From Mycoplasma sp. 2045 (GTDB taxonomy: Bacteria > Bacillota_I > Bacilli_A > Mycoplasmatales > Metamycoplasmataceae), in NCBI RefSeq assembly GCF_024582715.1, contig NZ_CP102083.1, forward strand, positions 682,001 through 746,000: DNA of 64,000 nt, written 5' to 3'. Position 1 is the first letter of the stretch. Every line of letters starts with the position of its first letter. Below, piece after piece: positions 11,354 through 23,443 of this stretch. Made by a program: the position numbers and the translations under genes. Below the pieces are notes generated by a model, which worked only from the letters and a program-made list of their open reading frames with translations, was not told the origin of the DNA and searched no databases.

Positions 11354-14283
11354 TGAAATTAGTAAAAATCGAAGCACATGGTTTTAAATCATTTGCTGAA
11401 CCTGTAATCTTACGTTTTGATGGAGGTGTTGCTGGTATTATCGGGCCAAACGGTTCTGGTAAAAGTAACATCAACGATGCTATTAAATGAGTTTTAGGGG
11501 AACAAAGTTCTAAAGAACTTCGTGGAGACTCAATGCAAGACGTTATCTTTGCTGGTTCTAAAACAGCTAAACCAATGGACTTTGCAAGAGTTACATTAAC
11601 TTTTGATAACAAAAACTCAAATAACTCAATTCCTGATGAAGTTGTAACAATCACACGTGAATTACAACGTGGTAAAGGTGTAAACAACTACTATATGAAT
11701 GGTCAACCTTGCAGATACAAAGATATTAAAAGTATCGCAATGGAAACAGGTATTGGGAAAAGCTCATTAGCTATTATTTCTCAAGGAACTGTTTCAGACA
11801 TCGCTGAAGCATCTGACGAAGATAGACGTGGAATTTTCGAAGAAGCTGCTGGAGTTTCTAAATTCAAATTCAAGAAAACTGAATCAGAAAGAATGCTTAA
11901 AAGTGCTGAAGATTCAATGAATCAACTTGAACCTAGAATTTCAGAGCTTGAAAAACAACTTGGACCATTAAGAAAACAAGCTGAAAAAGCTTTAATCTAC
12001 AGAGATAAAGCAGAAGCTCTTAAAAAAGTTGAAATTCCATTCTTAGCTAAAGGAATAAAAGAAAATAAAAGAATTTACGAAGAATTAGACGAAGAACTTC
12101 GTGGTGTAGACGAAACAATGCAAAAATACAAAGAAGAAATTGCTAGTTTACAAATCGAAATTAAAAACGCAAAAGTTGAAAAAGAAAAAGCAAGACAACA
12201 AGTTGATGAACTTGAAGGAACATACAATGGTATGGCTTCAAGATTAAACTCATTAAACTCAACAATTGATCAACAATTTGCAAAAATTAACTTAATCACA
12301 AGTGGACAAGTAACAGTTGATAATGATGAAGCTATCAAATCATATGCAAGTGCAATTAAAAGACTTGAAGCTGAATTACTTTACAACACACATACTTATG
12401 GTGAACTTAAGGCTCAATTTGAAGAAACTAGAAAACAAATTGAAGAAGATACAAACTTAGTAAACAATTTAAGAATTGCTAACCAAAACCACAGAGACAA
12501 CTTAATTTCTGCAAAAACGACTTTACAATCTTTATACAGAACTAAAGAATCTAAATTAAACCTTTTCAAAGGTCCTAAAACAATTATGGAAAACAAAATG
12601 TCTTTCAAAGGTGTTAAAGGACTTGTTAGAGATTTAATTAAAGTTAAACCAGAATACATCACAGCTATTGAAACTGTTTTAACTCACGCTGCTCAACACA
12701 TTGTTGTTGATATTCCAAACACAGCTGTTAAAGCAGTTGAATTCCTTAAACAAAACAATGGTGGTAGAGCAACATTTATTCCTCTTACATCTATCCAAGA
12801 AAAATTTGTTCGTGATGACTATTTATTAGCAGTTACAGGACACCCTGGATTTGTTGCTCTTGCTTCAGATTTAGTTGATGCAGATCCACAATATTCAGTT
12901 TTAGTTAAATTCTTATTAGGGAACGTTGTAGTAGTTGATGATATTAAATCAGCTAATGCAATTTCAAACCTTCTTGAGAAAAAATATATGATTGTAACTC
13001 TTGATGGTGACATCATCCGTGTTGGAGGGGTTATCGTTGGAGGAACTGCTCAAGAAAGTGATAACGTCTTAGGTATCGATGAAAAAATTGCTAACCTTGA
13101 AAACAAAATCGCTGGTATTGAACCAATGATTAAGAAAAATGATCAACAAATCGAACAATTATCATTTAGACGTAATCAATTAATCCAAAAGAGCAGAAGT
13201 ACTGAATTAGAAATTCACAACTTAGAAAACTCAATCAAACAAAAACGTGAAGAAGTTACAAACTTAAAAGGAAAAGTTGATGCTTCTTCATTATCACTTG
13301 ATGATTTTGAAAACTCTGAAACAGTTATTGAAAGAAACAAATTACAAGCAAAACTTATCGTTGTTAAAAATGAACTTGCTGTTGCTAAAAACTTATATCA
13401 ATCTTGAGATGAAGCATTATCACTTTACAACACTAAATTATCAGATGCTCAAGATTCTCAAAATGCCTTAAACAAAGGTTACAGCAGCAAAATGATTAAC
13501 AAATCTGAATCATTCAAGATTTTCACTGAATATACAAACAGATTAGCTAACGTTTACCATATGACAGTTGAATACGCTGATCAAAACTTTGTTTTAGAAA
13601 TTTCTTATGAAAAAGCAAAAGAATTTGTTGAAGAATTAAGACAACAAATTGCTGAACTTGGAAATGTTAACTTAGAATCTATCGAACAACTTGAAGAAGT
13701 TGAAAACAGATATGACACATTAGTAGCTAACAGAGATGAATTAGTTCAAACAAGAGACACTTTATACCAAGCTATTGCTGAACTTGACAAAATCATTGTT
13801 ACAAGACTTACTAATGTTGTTCACGATGTTAACCAAGAATTCAACAACGTATTCAAATCTATGTTCGGTGGAGGAGCTGCTGAAGTTAGATTCGTTGAAC
13901 CTAATAATATTTTAGAATCAGGAATCAGCATCTTTGCTCAACCTCCTGGAAAAAGTGTTAAAAACCTTAAATTATTCTCAGGGGGAGAAAAAGCGCTTAT
14001 TGCTATCTCATTATTATTCGCCATCTTAAGAGCTAGACCTCTTCCATTATGTATTCTTGATGAGGTTGAAGCTGCGCTTGATGAAGCTAACGTTGTTAGA
14101 TATGCAGAATACTTACAAGAACTTAAGAAACAAACTCAGTTCATTGTTATCACACACAGAACAGGAACAATGCAAAGAGTTGACTCATTATTTGCTGCAA
14201 CAATGCAAACACGTGGAATTACAAGTTTCTTCAGTATTCACTTAAAAGATGTCGAAAAATACATTACTGAAGAAGCTAACTAA
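11353..14283 (+). CDS. smc: Chromosome segregation protein SMC
   Basis: A 976-residue structural-maintenance-of-chromosomes ATPase. The N-terminal head has Walker A GPNGSGKSNINDAIKWVLG, two coiled-coil arms flank a hinge near residues 400-520 (GVKGLVRDLIKV to GGVIVGGTAQ), and the C-terminal head has the signature LFSGGEKALIAISLLFAIL and Walker B LCILDEVEAALDEANV. It is shorter than the B. subtilis protein (about 1186), a common mycoplasma reduction of the arms. Four or fewer TGA codons are read as Trp. rnc-smc adjacency is the standard Firmicutes order. scpA and scpB are not in the window. Confidence 0.97.
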
Positions 14284-14299
14284 TTCAATTTGATAGTTG

Positions 14300-14329
14300 A
14301 CTATCACAAGAAATTGTGGTAGTTTTTTT
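14300..14329 (+). terminator. Terminator after smc
   Basis: A 10-base stem (14300-14309 with 14314-14323, one G-U pair) with a GAAA tetraloop, followed by seven T. It closes the 7669-14283 operon. Confidence 0.9.
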
Positions 14330-14389
14330 GTTTATCTAAATGTGTAAAAAATAAGCAAAATAACGAAATTTTGCACTTTTTTGACCCTA

Positions 14390-14406
14390 TTTTTTTTTTT
14401 TTTTTT
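14390..14406 (+). repeat. 17-base poly-T tract upstream of the lipoprotein gene
   Basis: Seventeen consecutive T at 14390-14406, about 44 bases upstream of the -35 box of the lipoprotein promoter. No other homopolymer of this length was noticed in the window. Such tracts change length by slippage and control surface lipoproteins in some mycoplasmas. Its role here is unproven because it lies outside the -35/-10 spacer. Confidence 0.85.
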
Positions 14407-14449
14407 GCTTTTATGACTTGCTGACTATGGTTTCGGTGAAACGTGAAAC

Positions 14450-14478
14450 TTGACATATTACTTTAAAAGTTGTATTAT
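14450..14478 (+). promoter_or_regulatory. Consensus promoter giving a leaderless lipoprotein mRNA
   Basis: TTGACA at 14450-14455 and TATTAT at 14473-14478 with a 17-base spacer. The expected start point, about seven bases after the -10, falls on the A of the ATG at 14485. There is no purine-rich ribosome binding site before that ATG. Confidence 0.75.
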
Positions 14479-14484
14479 TTAATT

Positions 14485-16491
14485 ATGAAACAAAAAAGAT
14501 TATTAAAAAATTTATTTATATTATCAAGCGCACCTTTAACTGCTCTTGTTGCAACCAGCGCAGGTTGCGCAGCAGCACCAAGCAATACAAAGAATCCATT
14601 AGCAAAGACTAATGTTACATATAATGTTGTTAATAGTTATGTAAAACCATCTGTTATAAACACAGAAAATCTTAGTCAATATGTAACTATTAATCCATCA
14701 ACAGATGAGCTTGTAATTTACAAAACTATTTCAGTTTCAGAAACTGATGATGATAAAGGAACATTAAAAATCACTGTTTTACTTGAATCAAAAGAAGATA
14801 GTAAAGTTACATATTCAAAAGAAATTTTAATTAAAGGCTTTCTTAAAAATATTAAATCTCAGCCACTTAATCCAAGATATCAACAATTCTTCAACGAGAT
14901 TGTTGATTCAGCTGAAAACTCAGTTCCAACTGTGTTTATGTCTAGAAATGCAGCTCAATATTTCAACTCTGCATTTATGTTAATGTTAGGTGAATTAAAC
15001 TACAAAAATAGAAATCAAGATTCACTTAATGATGTACTATTTTTAATAGACAATTCAGTTTATGATAAGTCAAACACAGGAACCCAAAGATTTAATTTTG
15101 ACTATTTATTGCAAAAATATGGAGACGTTTTACAAACACCAGGTCAATACAACATTGGTAATGGTAAATTAATGGTTGCATCACAATTAAAAGATATGAA
15201 TCCATCATTAAACGATAATGCTAACAAAAAATACGACGTATTTCCGAGAACATTAAAAGAATTATTAACTTACCTAAAACCATATAAAGATGCAGGTGTA
15301 AATAAATTCGACTTCTACATTCCGGACATTTCATTCCCATCATTACCAGCAGAAGTTAGAAATTACGTTCTAGAACACGCTAATAAAATAGTACTTTTAT
15401 CAGATGGAAATGCACAACCTTATAAATTTGTTGAGGCTTCATATCAAAGTTGAGCTAACAGAACTTCAAACAATCTTTCAAAAGATGAAATCGCAGCTTC
15501 ATTTGAAGAAATGCAAAGAACTCAAAAACAAACAATTGACTATAGATACTACTTCCAATTAACTGACAAAGTTAAACTTTACAACTTTGATGGTTCATAC
15601 ATTGAATATTTCAACAAGCAACTTAGAGCTTTAGACAAGGCTAATTTATCATTATCAATTAAAGATTACCCAACTGATTATTCACAAATTTTCAAAAATA
15701 ATAAATTAGAAATGGAAAAAGCAATTACTGAATATGAAAAACTAAATAGATTAGAGGTTCGTAATGCTCTTGACTTTGTAATTCATGGAAAAGAACATTA
15801 TGATTCATCTAAGAAGAACTTAGTATTTATGGGTTCATCATTATTTAGAAAATACGAAACAAAAGTTGAAACTGATCCATTATATGGAAAATGAAGAATT
15901 AAAGAACTTACTGAAAATAGAGAAGAAATTATAAGTTTCATTAATGCTATAAAAATTAAATATCCTGAATCTGAATACAACTATATGTATAAAATGCACC
16001 CAGTTTATTCAAAAGATGAATCAATCGAGTACATTAGAACATTATTTGGAGATAACAATAAAGCAATTATTCTTGACTCTTCAGTTTCTTGAGAAAACAT
16101 TATCGCAGTTGATCACTCTAAAGCTGATTATGGTAAGTCAGTATTCTTCAACGAGACATTTAACAACGATTCTAAAACACATATCTTCGGAATTCAAGCT
16201 TCATCAACCGTTCTATTATCAACACTTGCATTTGTTAGATCAGCTTACAACTTATCATTAGAGCAAGCTAAAGCATTTGTCGATCCTGAAGATTTTGCAA
16301 TTCCTACTACATTCCACATTATTAGAAGAGATCAAGTTAAACCAAAAAATGGTTTCTATGACACAAACATTAAAGAACTTGATCAAGTTTACAAATACTT
16401 CATTCCATCTAAAACATTCTTTGAATTATCAGAATTCAAATCAATACCTGATTTTGTAGATAAATGAACTAAAATCAAAGAAGGTAAATAA
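14485..16491 (+). CDS. Surface lipoprotein with a GT80 (PM0188-type) sialyltransferase-like domain
   Basis: A 668-residue protein with a type II signal: basic MKQKRLLKN, a hydrophobic core, then SAGC with Cys28 as the lipidation site. In the C-terminal half it carries, in order, the residues that mark bacterial GT80 sialyltransferases: FDGSYIEYF (Asp369-Gly370, like DDGSxEY), NLVFMGSSLF (like NFIFTGTTT), YKMHP (Lys503, His505, Pro506, like FKGHP), VSWENI (Glu537, like ISFEVL) and GIQASST (Ser573-Ser574, like GIASSLY). Photobacterium GT80 enzymes are also lipoproteins. A transferase is inferred; donor and acceptor are unknown. An N-terminal extra region (about 30-130) is unassigned. Monocistronic, with its own terminator. 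Confidence 0.7.
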
Positions 16492-16514
16492 TACTTATTT
16501 CACTTGCACATAGG

Positions 16515-16543
16515 CACTTTAGTAATTACTAAGGTGTTTTTTT
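16515..16543 (+). terminator. Terminator after the GT80-like lipoprotein
   Basis: Nine-base stem (16515-16523 with 16528-16536, one G-U pair) with an AATT loop and a run of seven T. Confidence 0.85.
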
Positions 16544-16544
16544 A

Positions 16545-16575
16545 TATAAAAAAGAATAGCTATTTAAGCTATTCT
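16545..16575 (-). terminator. Terminator of the ABC exporter operon
   Basis: Nine-base perfect stem AGAATAGCT/AGCTATTCT (16553-16561 with 16567-16575) and, on the minus strand, a following TTTTTTATAT. It lies just after the stop of the downstream ABC gene. Confidence 0.8.
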
Positions 16576-16583
16576 GATTTGTG

Positions 16584-18518
16584 TTAATCAAGTTCAATTT
16601 TACCTGTGTAAAGTTGGTGATAGATACCGTGTAATTTGATAAGCTCATCGTGAGATCCAACTTCTTTAATTTGTCCTTGATCCATAACAACGATTTTATC
16701 TACATCTCTAATTGTACTTAAACGGTGTGCTATAACAAATGAAGTTTTATTTTTCATAAGTTCATACATACCCTCTTGGATTTCTCTTTCAGTTTCTGTA
16801 TCAATTGTTGAAGTAGCTTCATCAAGGACTAATATCATTGGATCTAACATACTTGTTCTAGCAATTGAAAGAAGTTGTTTTTGCCCTTGTGAAAGTGATT
16901 CTCCTGCATTTTCTAAGACAGTATTAAACCCATCTTCAGTTTGTTTAATGAATCTAGTTGCATTAGCAATTTTTGCAGCTTCTTTAATATCTTTAAGTGC
17001 TGCGTCAGGAACACCATAAGCAATGTTGTCAGCTATTGATTTAGTAAATAATGAAGTTTCTTGAAGAACATATCCAAGTGATTTACGTAATGAAGATTTT
17101 TTAATTAGTCTAATATCAATTCCATCAAGTTTAATTGAACCTTCAAACACATCATAAAATCTATTAATTAAGTTTGTAATTGTAGTTTTTCCAGCACCAG
17201 TCGCACCCACAAACGCAACTCTTTCACCTGGTTTAATATGTAAATCAAAATCTTTGATAATAGGTTTTCCTTCAACATAACCTGCATAAACGTGATTGAA
17301 ATCAAACTTACCATCAATTCTTTTAATTAAGCTTCCCATTGAACCCATTGGTATTTTGAAGTAGTATCTTGATGGTTCGCTTAAGAATTTTTCTTTATCA
17401 TGAGAATTAAATCAAACAATGCTTGATTTAGATAAATCTGAATGATTAATAATGTCGATTGAACCTTTATCAACTTCTGATAAATTATCCATTGCATCAA
17501 ACACACGTCTTGCACCAACCGCGGCCATTGCAAGTGTATTAAACTCTTGAACAATTTGAGAAATTGGTAATGAGAAGTTTCTTGCATATTGTAAGAACGC
17601 AACAATAACTCCTGCACTGATTGTGACATCTAATGAACCAACCTTACCACCGTTAAGGTAAATGAGTCCAGAAATAATAGCAATAATTGCATAGTTGATA
17701 TTTCCAATATTCATAAATACAGGGAATAAAACAGTTACATAAGCTTTTGATTTGTAGTCAGCTTCATAGAACTCTTTATTTCTCTTTTGCATATCTTCAA
17801 ATGAAGCTTCTTGATGATTAAAGACTTTAATAACCTTAACACCATTAATCATCTCATTTATAAATCCGTTGATAATACCTAGACGTTTTTGTCTTAATGT
17901 AAAGAATTTACTTGATTTCCTTGCATAAACAGATGACAATAACATAGTTGTTCCTACAAGTGCAAATACTATTAACGATAAAAATCAGCTGTAGTAAAGC
18001 ATAAACACTGTTGTCACAATAAGTGTTGCTAAGCTTGAAAATATTGTTGGTACAGTTTGCATTATGAATTGCTTAAGTACATCAACATCATTAACAAACA
18101 ATGACATTAAGTCACCTTTAAGTTTCTTGTCAAAGTAGCTTATTGGTAATGTTTGCATTTTTTCATATAAGCTATCACGTAAGTTTTTAATAGTTGTATG
18201 TGTTAAGAATACTGCTAATCTTGTTGCTATAAATTCAAAAAGCACACCTGATAAAAATAAACTAACTAAGATAATGATTGAAAGGTTGAATCCATTTCAA
18301 TCAAATTCATTGAAACCTGATTGAAAAAATGGAACTAAGAATTTGTTGAATAGTACTAACCCCAAGTAAGATTGACCCAAAACATTTACTACTGATGAAA
18401 TAACGAAACCGAAAATAATGAGCATGAAATATCATTTATTAGTAGCTCAGATAAGTGCAATAACTCTTTTAAGAGCGCCTTTAGCTTCTGAGCTTTTTAT
18501 AGTTTTTCTTTTATTCAT
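16584..18518 (-). CDS. ABC exporter half-transporter, canonical ATPase site (permease-ATPase fusion)
   Basis: A 644-residue type IV ABC exporter subunit: six membrane helices in about residues 1-350, then an ATPase domain with Walker A GATGAGKTT, Q-loop LQETSLF, signature LSQGQKQLLSIAR, Walker B MILVLDEATSTID and H-loop AHRLST. The catalytic Glu is present. Its start overlaps the 3' end of the partner gene by 8 bases. Together they should form a heterodimeric exporter like EfrCD or TM287/288, moving drugs or lipids outward. Substrate cannot be told. The helical region contains several TGA-coded Trp. Confidence 0.9.
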
Positions 18519-20304
18519 CACTACCTCTATTTTGTGTTTCATATAAATGTCTGTAGTATTCGTTTGATTTTAAAAGTTCTTCGTGCTTACCAATTCCTGA
18601 AATTTCACCATCATTAATAATTACAATCTTATTTGCGTGCTGAATTGATGAAATTCTTTGCGCAATAATGATTTTAGTTACATCTCCTAATTCATATTTA
18701 AGTGAGTGTTGGATTTTCTTATCTGTATTATTATCAACTGCACTAGTTGAGTCATCTAAGATAAGAATTTTTGATTTCTTAAGTATAGATCTTGCTATTG
18801 AAAGACGTTGTTTTTGCCCACCTGAAAAGTTGTTTCCTGATTCTTCTACTCAAGTGCTTAAGCCATCTTTAGCAAAAACAAAGTCATAAGCCGATGCTTT
18901 TTTAAGTGCTTCAATTATTTCTTCATCAGTTGCTTCTTCATTTCCTCAACGCATATTTTCGGCAACTGTTCCTGTGAATAAAACATTCTTTTGAAGTACT
19001 ATAGAAACTTCATTTCTAAGTGCTTCAAGATCGTAATCTTTAACATTAACTCCACCAACTAAAACTTCTCCATTAGTTACATCATATAACCTTGGTATAA
19101 GTGAAATAAGTGAAGATTTACCAGCTCCTGTTTTTCCTAAAATACCAACAGTTTCACCTGGTTCAATTGTTAAATTAATATTATTTAAGTTATTTAATTC
19201 AGCGTGTTCTTTATATTTCAAAGACACATTTCTAAATTCAATTTTTCCACTAGCAACTTCTGTGAGCCCATCTTCTTTTTGAACTAAAATTGGTTTTTCT
19301 TCAATAAGTTCTCTAATTCTTTTAGCTGATGCCTTAGCAGAAGTTACATTAATAACACCTACAGAGAATAAAATGAAGTTAACTAAAACTTGGAACATAT
19401 AACCAATGAAAGAAGTTAACGTACCAAAATCCATTGTTGCATTTTGCTTATTCACAACAATATCTTTTGTAGCAACTGCAATAAATGAAACTAAACAAAC
19501 ATAAATAAGTAACCCAAATAAAGCTCTGTTTGAGTTAATTCATTTTTCGGTCATTATAGAAATTTTTCTAACTAATGCTGATGAGTTCTTAATATCAAGC
19601 AATTCATCTTGTTCTTTAACGAATGATTTAATTGTTCTAATCGCATTTAAGTTTTCACCAATTTTTGTGTTTAAGCCATCATAAGCTTTAAGCATTAAAT
19701 GATATCTTCTATAAACCATGAACATTACAAAACCAATAAATATAGCTAACACAACCATAATAGCAAGCAAAATTGATGCTAATATAGGTGCTATTGTAAA
19801 TGCAATAGAAATAGCAACCAAAATCATAATTGGTGCCCTAAGCATCATTCTAATGATGTTTAAATAAGCATTTTGAATAGAAACAATATCAGTTGTTAGT
19901 CTTGTTATAAGAGTACCATTTGAGTAGTTATCTAAGTTCTTAAATGATAATCTCATTAAATTTTTATAAGCATATGCTCTAGCATTATAACCTAGTCCTG
20001 CAGCTGCTTTGGATGCAAAAATTCCACTAAGTGCACCAAAGGCAAGTGATGCCAAAGCAAGCGCAATAATAACAAGTGAATATTTTAAAATACCATTTCA
20101 CGCTTCGTTTTGTAATGCTGCAAATGCTAACTTTTGAATTCCATTATCCATTAATTTCTTAACAGCTAACGGAATAAGCACTTGTGCTACAACTTCTAAA
20201 ATAGCAAATAATATAGAAAGCAATGAAGCAGTTCTATAATTTTTCGTTAATTCAAAGAAACTAAAATGTGCAGGAACATAATTTTTAGTTTGTGCCCTTT
20301 GCAT
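18511..20304 (-). CDS. ABC exporter half-transporter, degenerate ATPase site (permease-ATPase fusion)
   Basis: A 597-residue partner of the downstream ABC gene. It has an N-terminal six-helix domain and an ATPase domain with Walker A GKTGAGKSS, a SGGQKQRLSIARS signature and Walker B ILILDDSTSAVD. The residue after Walker B Asp is Asp instead of the catalytic Glu, the hallmark of the degenerate site of heterodimeric exporters. The H-loop is AQRISS, with Gln for His. The start is ATG 20304, five bases after AAGGAG, rather than the GTG six bases upstream. It lies 27 bases after trxB. Confidence 0.9.
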
Positions 20305-20331
20305 TATCACTCCTTTCTTTTAAATTGCAAA

Positions 20332-21249
20332 TTAACTTAAATAATCAATTATGCTTCTAGCAGCTACTGCACCATCTGATGCTGCTGTCACTATTTGACG
20401 AACTTTTGTTTGTCTAATATCACCTGCTGCATAAATTCCTGGAACATTCGTTTCCATTTTATCGTTAGTAACGATAAAACCTTTTTCATCTAGTATTCCT
20501 AAATCCTGAGCAAATCACGCAGACGATTCAAATCCTATGTAAGGGAAAAACGATAAAACTTTAAGTTCTGTTTGCTCACCATTTTTATTTTCAATAACAA
20601 CTCCTTCAAGTTGTCTATCACCCAGTAACTTAACTATTTGTGAATTTTTAAACACTTTAATATTTGGTTGTCTTAATAATTCTTCAACTAAAACTTTGTC
20701 AGCTTTGAATGTTTCATCTCTGATAACTAAATTAACTTCACTAGCAATTCTAGATAAGTAAATTGATTCTTCAACAGCTGAATTTCCATCACCTAAGACT
20801 ACCGATGGATTTTTACCAAATAATGGGGCATCACAAACAACACAGTAGCTAATTCCAAAGTTTTCAAATCTATCATATTCAGGTATGAAAGTTGGTCTTC
20901 TATTTATCATTCCAGTTGCAATTAAAACTGATTTAGCTTTTACAACTGAATCATCTGATAAAACAATTTCTTTATCATATTTACCTAAGTTATTAATTTT
21001 TGTAACTGTACCATAAAGATATTTAGCTCCATATTCTTTAGCATGGTCAAAGAATTCTTGAGCTAATTTTCAGCCTTCAATTTCAGATGTACCTAATCAG
21101 TTTTCAACTTTTGCAGTTGATGATAATTTACCACCAGGAGCACCTTTTTCAACAAATGCAACATTCAAGTTTGCTCTTGATGCATATAAAGCTGCATTTA
21201 ATCCAGCAGGTCCTCCACCAATAATCACAAGATCATAAATTTCGTTCAT
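20332..21249 (-). CDS. trxB: Thioredoxin reductase
   Basis: A 305-residue FAD/NADPH enzyme that reduces thioredoxin, the main thiol defence in mycoplasmas. The N-terminal FAD site (DLVIIGGGPAGLNAALYAS), redox-active SYCVVCDAPLFG (CxxC), NADPH-binding VLGDGNSAVEESIYLS and the C-terminal GIYAAGDIR are visible. Three TGA codons read as Trp. GGAGATAAGCT precedes the start. It lies between the lgt terminator and the ABC exporter genes and probably shares a transcript with the latter. Confidence 0.95.
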
Positions 21250-21433
21250 AGCTTATCTCCTTAAAAACTAATTATTTAGTTTTAAATTTTATAACTTTTT
21301 AAATCATTGTTAAATGTGAGTAGATTTTATCAAAAAATACAAATTTGCTAGTTATATTGGTGAAAAAGTAAGTTTTTACTAATTGAGCTAAATAAATTTA
21401 GTTTGATTAAGCATCAAAATTTGCAAAATAAAA

Positions 21434-21457
21434 ATATATCCAATTGCTTGGATATAT
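21434..21457 (-). terminator. Terminator after lgt
   Basis: Ten-base perfect stem ATATATCCAA/TTGGATATAT with a 4-base loop, followed on the minus strand by TTTTATTTTG. The trxB promoter should lie between here and 21249; that 176-base stretch is AT-rich with no other feature seen. Confidence 0.85.
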
Positions 21458-21462
21458 CTAAA

Positions 21463-22449
21463 TTAAGCTACAGGTCTTTTAGTTCATAATTTACTAAATA
21501 AGTAGCTAAAACTTGTGATGTTTACGTGATTTAAGTAAACTTCTTTATTTTTGTGTTCAAATACAAATTTGTATTTTTCTAATTTTCTTACATATAAGTT
21601 TCCTCTTAAGAATTCAAAGTAGATAAGCGCTAATCCACCACCGATGATGAATAAGATCGCAACTACTGAATAAAGGTTATATGATTCTTCACGTAAAGGT
21701 TCCATTGCAGCACGAGTTATACCATATCAAATTAAGTATAAAGCTCCACCTGACCCTGGTCTTAATAAACCAAAGTAGTTAACAACTCAACAAATTAAAA
21801 TGTAACCAATTAAGTTTGCTAATCCTTCGTATAAGAATAATGGATATCTGTAAGCACCTTCGAGACCCATACTTGCAGTTAATGAGTCAGAAATGTACAT
21901 ATTTGAAGCAAATGATTTTCCGAATACTAATACTGATGCACCAGTTCAGTCTATTTTTCCATAAACCTCGTGGTTAGCATAGTTTCCAAAACGTCCAACA
22001 AATTGTCCTACTAAAACTGCTGGAAGAATGTAACCAAATGCTTTTTTCAGATCAATATCTTTTCTCTTTGTGTATAAGTAAACTATATCAAGGAAAGCGG
22101 CTAGAACAACTCCCCCTTGAATACTTAACCCCCCTTGTCAAATTGCGTACCAATGCGAGTTAGGGAATGGATTATCAGGTTGATAAATAAGTCTTTCAAT
22201 AACGAACCCTAAACGAGCTCCAATGATACCAGCAGGAACTGTGATTAAAATTATCACAAATAAGATATCTATATTTCAGCCTTCTTTATATCAGAAGAAG
22301 AAAACAGTAAGAATTGATAGGATAAAACCTAACATAATCATAAATGAGTAAAGGTGCATTTGAAAGGAACCAATACTAAATAAGATTGTTGAAGTACCCT
22401 CTGCTATTGGAGAATCAGGTACTCAAGCAGGATATGCTGAATTATTCAT
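21463..22449 (-). CDS. lgt: Prolipoprotein diacylglyceryl transferase Lgt
   Basis: A 328-residue membrane enzyme that moves diacylglycerol from phosphatidylglycerol to the lipobox Cys of prolipoproteins. The signature region GQFVGRFGNYANHEVYG (essential Arg-Gly-Asn block) is clear, with about seven hydrophobic segments and HLYSFMIMLGF near the N terminus. A C-terminal cytoplasmic extension (RGNLYVRKLEKYKF to TKRPVA) is longer than in E. coli. The ATG lies within the end of hprK (GAAAATGAATAA), giving an 8-base overlap and probable coupling. It acts on lipoproteins such as that at 14485. Confidence 0.95.
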
Positions 22450-23380
22450 TTTCTAATAGTGTCCTTTCATAAATTTCATCTAATACATTCATACCATCAT
22501 TTCTAGCTAAGTAAGTATTAACAGCAGCTCTAATTAATGAAGCAGCTGAACCTCCTTCTTTGATTGGTATTTGCATTTTCTTAATTGAACGTCCAAAAAT
22601 TGGATATTCTAAATAATCAACACCTAATCTATCGAATTCACTGTTACCATCTTGTTTAACAAGTTCGATAACAAGATCGATGATTGATGATTTGGCTACA
22701 GTTGATACTCCATAAAGTTTTTTAATATCAACTAAACCAATACCTCTGATTTCAAGAAAATTACGTGTAATTTCTGGAGATGATCCGATAAAAATGTTTC
22801 CGTTATCTTTAATCAACACAGCATCATCGCTAATTAAAACTGCGCCTTGCTGAATTAATTGTAAAGCAGCTTCAGATTTACCAACTCCACTAGCTCCAGT
22901 AATAAGCACACCTGTTCCTCCAATAAGGACTAATGTTCCGTGAACTTGTGTAACTTCTCCAAAGTAGTTATTTAAATATGAACCGATGTTTGTTGATATG
23001 TAAGATGTACTCATATTAACAAGTGCAACTGGAACTTTATATTTATTCGCTATATCTACAACTCAGTTAATCGCAGGTTTATTAAACCCCTTAGACAAAA
23101 TAACAAGTGGAGGTTGCTGTGAAATAACACACTCTATAGCTTGGTAAGCTTTAGTTTTGCCTATTTCAAAAAATCAAGATGATTCAGCAGTTCCTCAAGC
23201 AATAACGTTTTTGTTAATTCTGTCATTTAAATAATTAGCTGCTAATTCTAACCCTACGCGTTTGATTGCAGGTTGATAAATGTCGTTATAAATCAATTCT
23301 TGATTTTCACCATTTATGATTTTTAAATCATAGAAATCAATGATTTTCTTGACATTAATTTTTTTACGTTCTTTATTCAT
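22442..23380 (-). CDS. hprK: HPr kinase/phosphorylase
   Basis: A 312-residue bifunctional enzyme that phosphorylates or dephosphorylates a Ser of HPr, tying sugar uptake to energy state. The C-terminal catalytic domain has the P-loop GASGVGKSEAAL, LISDDAVLI, and the family signature EIRGIGLVDIKKLYG, followed by the K/R-rich C-terminal helix. The N-terminal domain (1-130) carries four TGA-coded Trp. hprK-lgt(-trxB) is a conserved Firmicutes order. HPr itself is not here. Confidence 0.96.
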
Positions 23381-23443
23381 TGAGTATTTTCCTTGAAATT
23401 TAAATTTTGTAATTTAATTTTATTAAATTAATTAAGTTTTTGA

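Noticed and set aside
21330-21365. Short stretch like the 2361-2395 terminator arm (AAAAAATACAAAT...CTAGTTA)
   Set aside because: Only one arm is similar and it forms no hairpin; chance in AT-rich DNA is likely.
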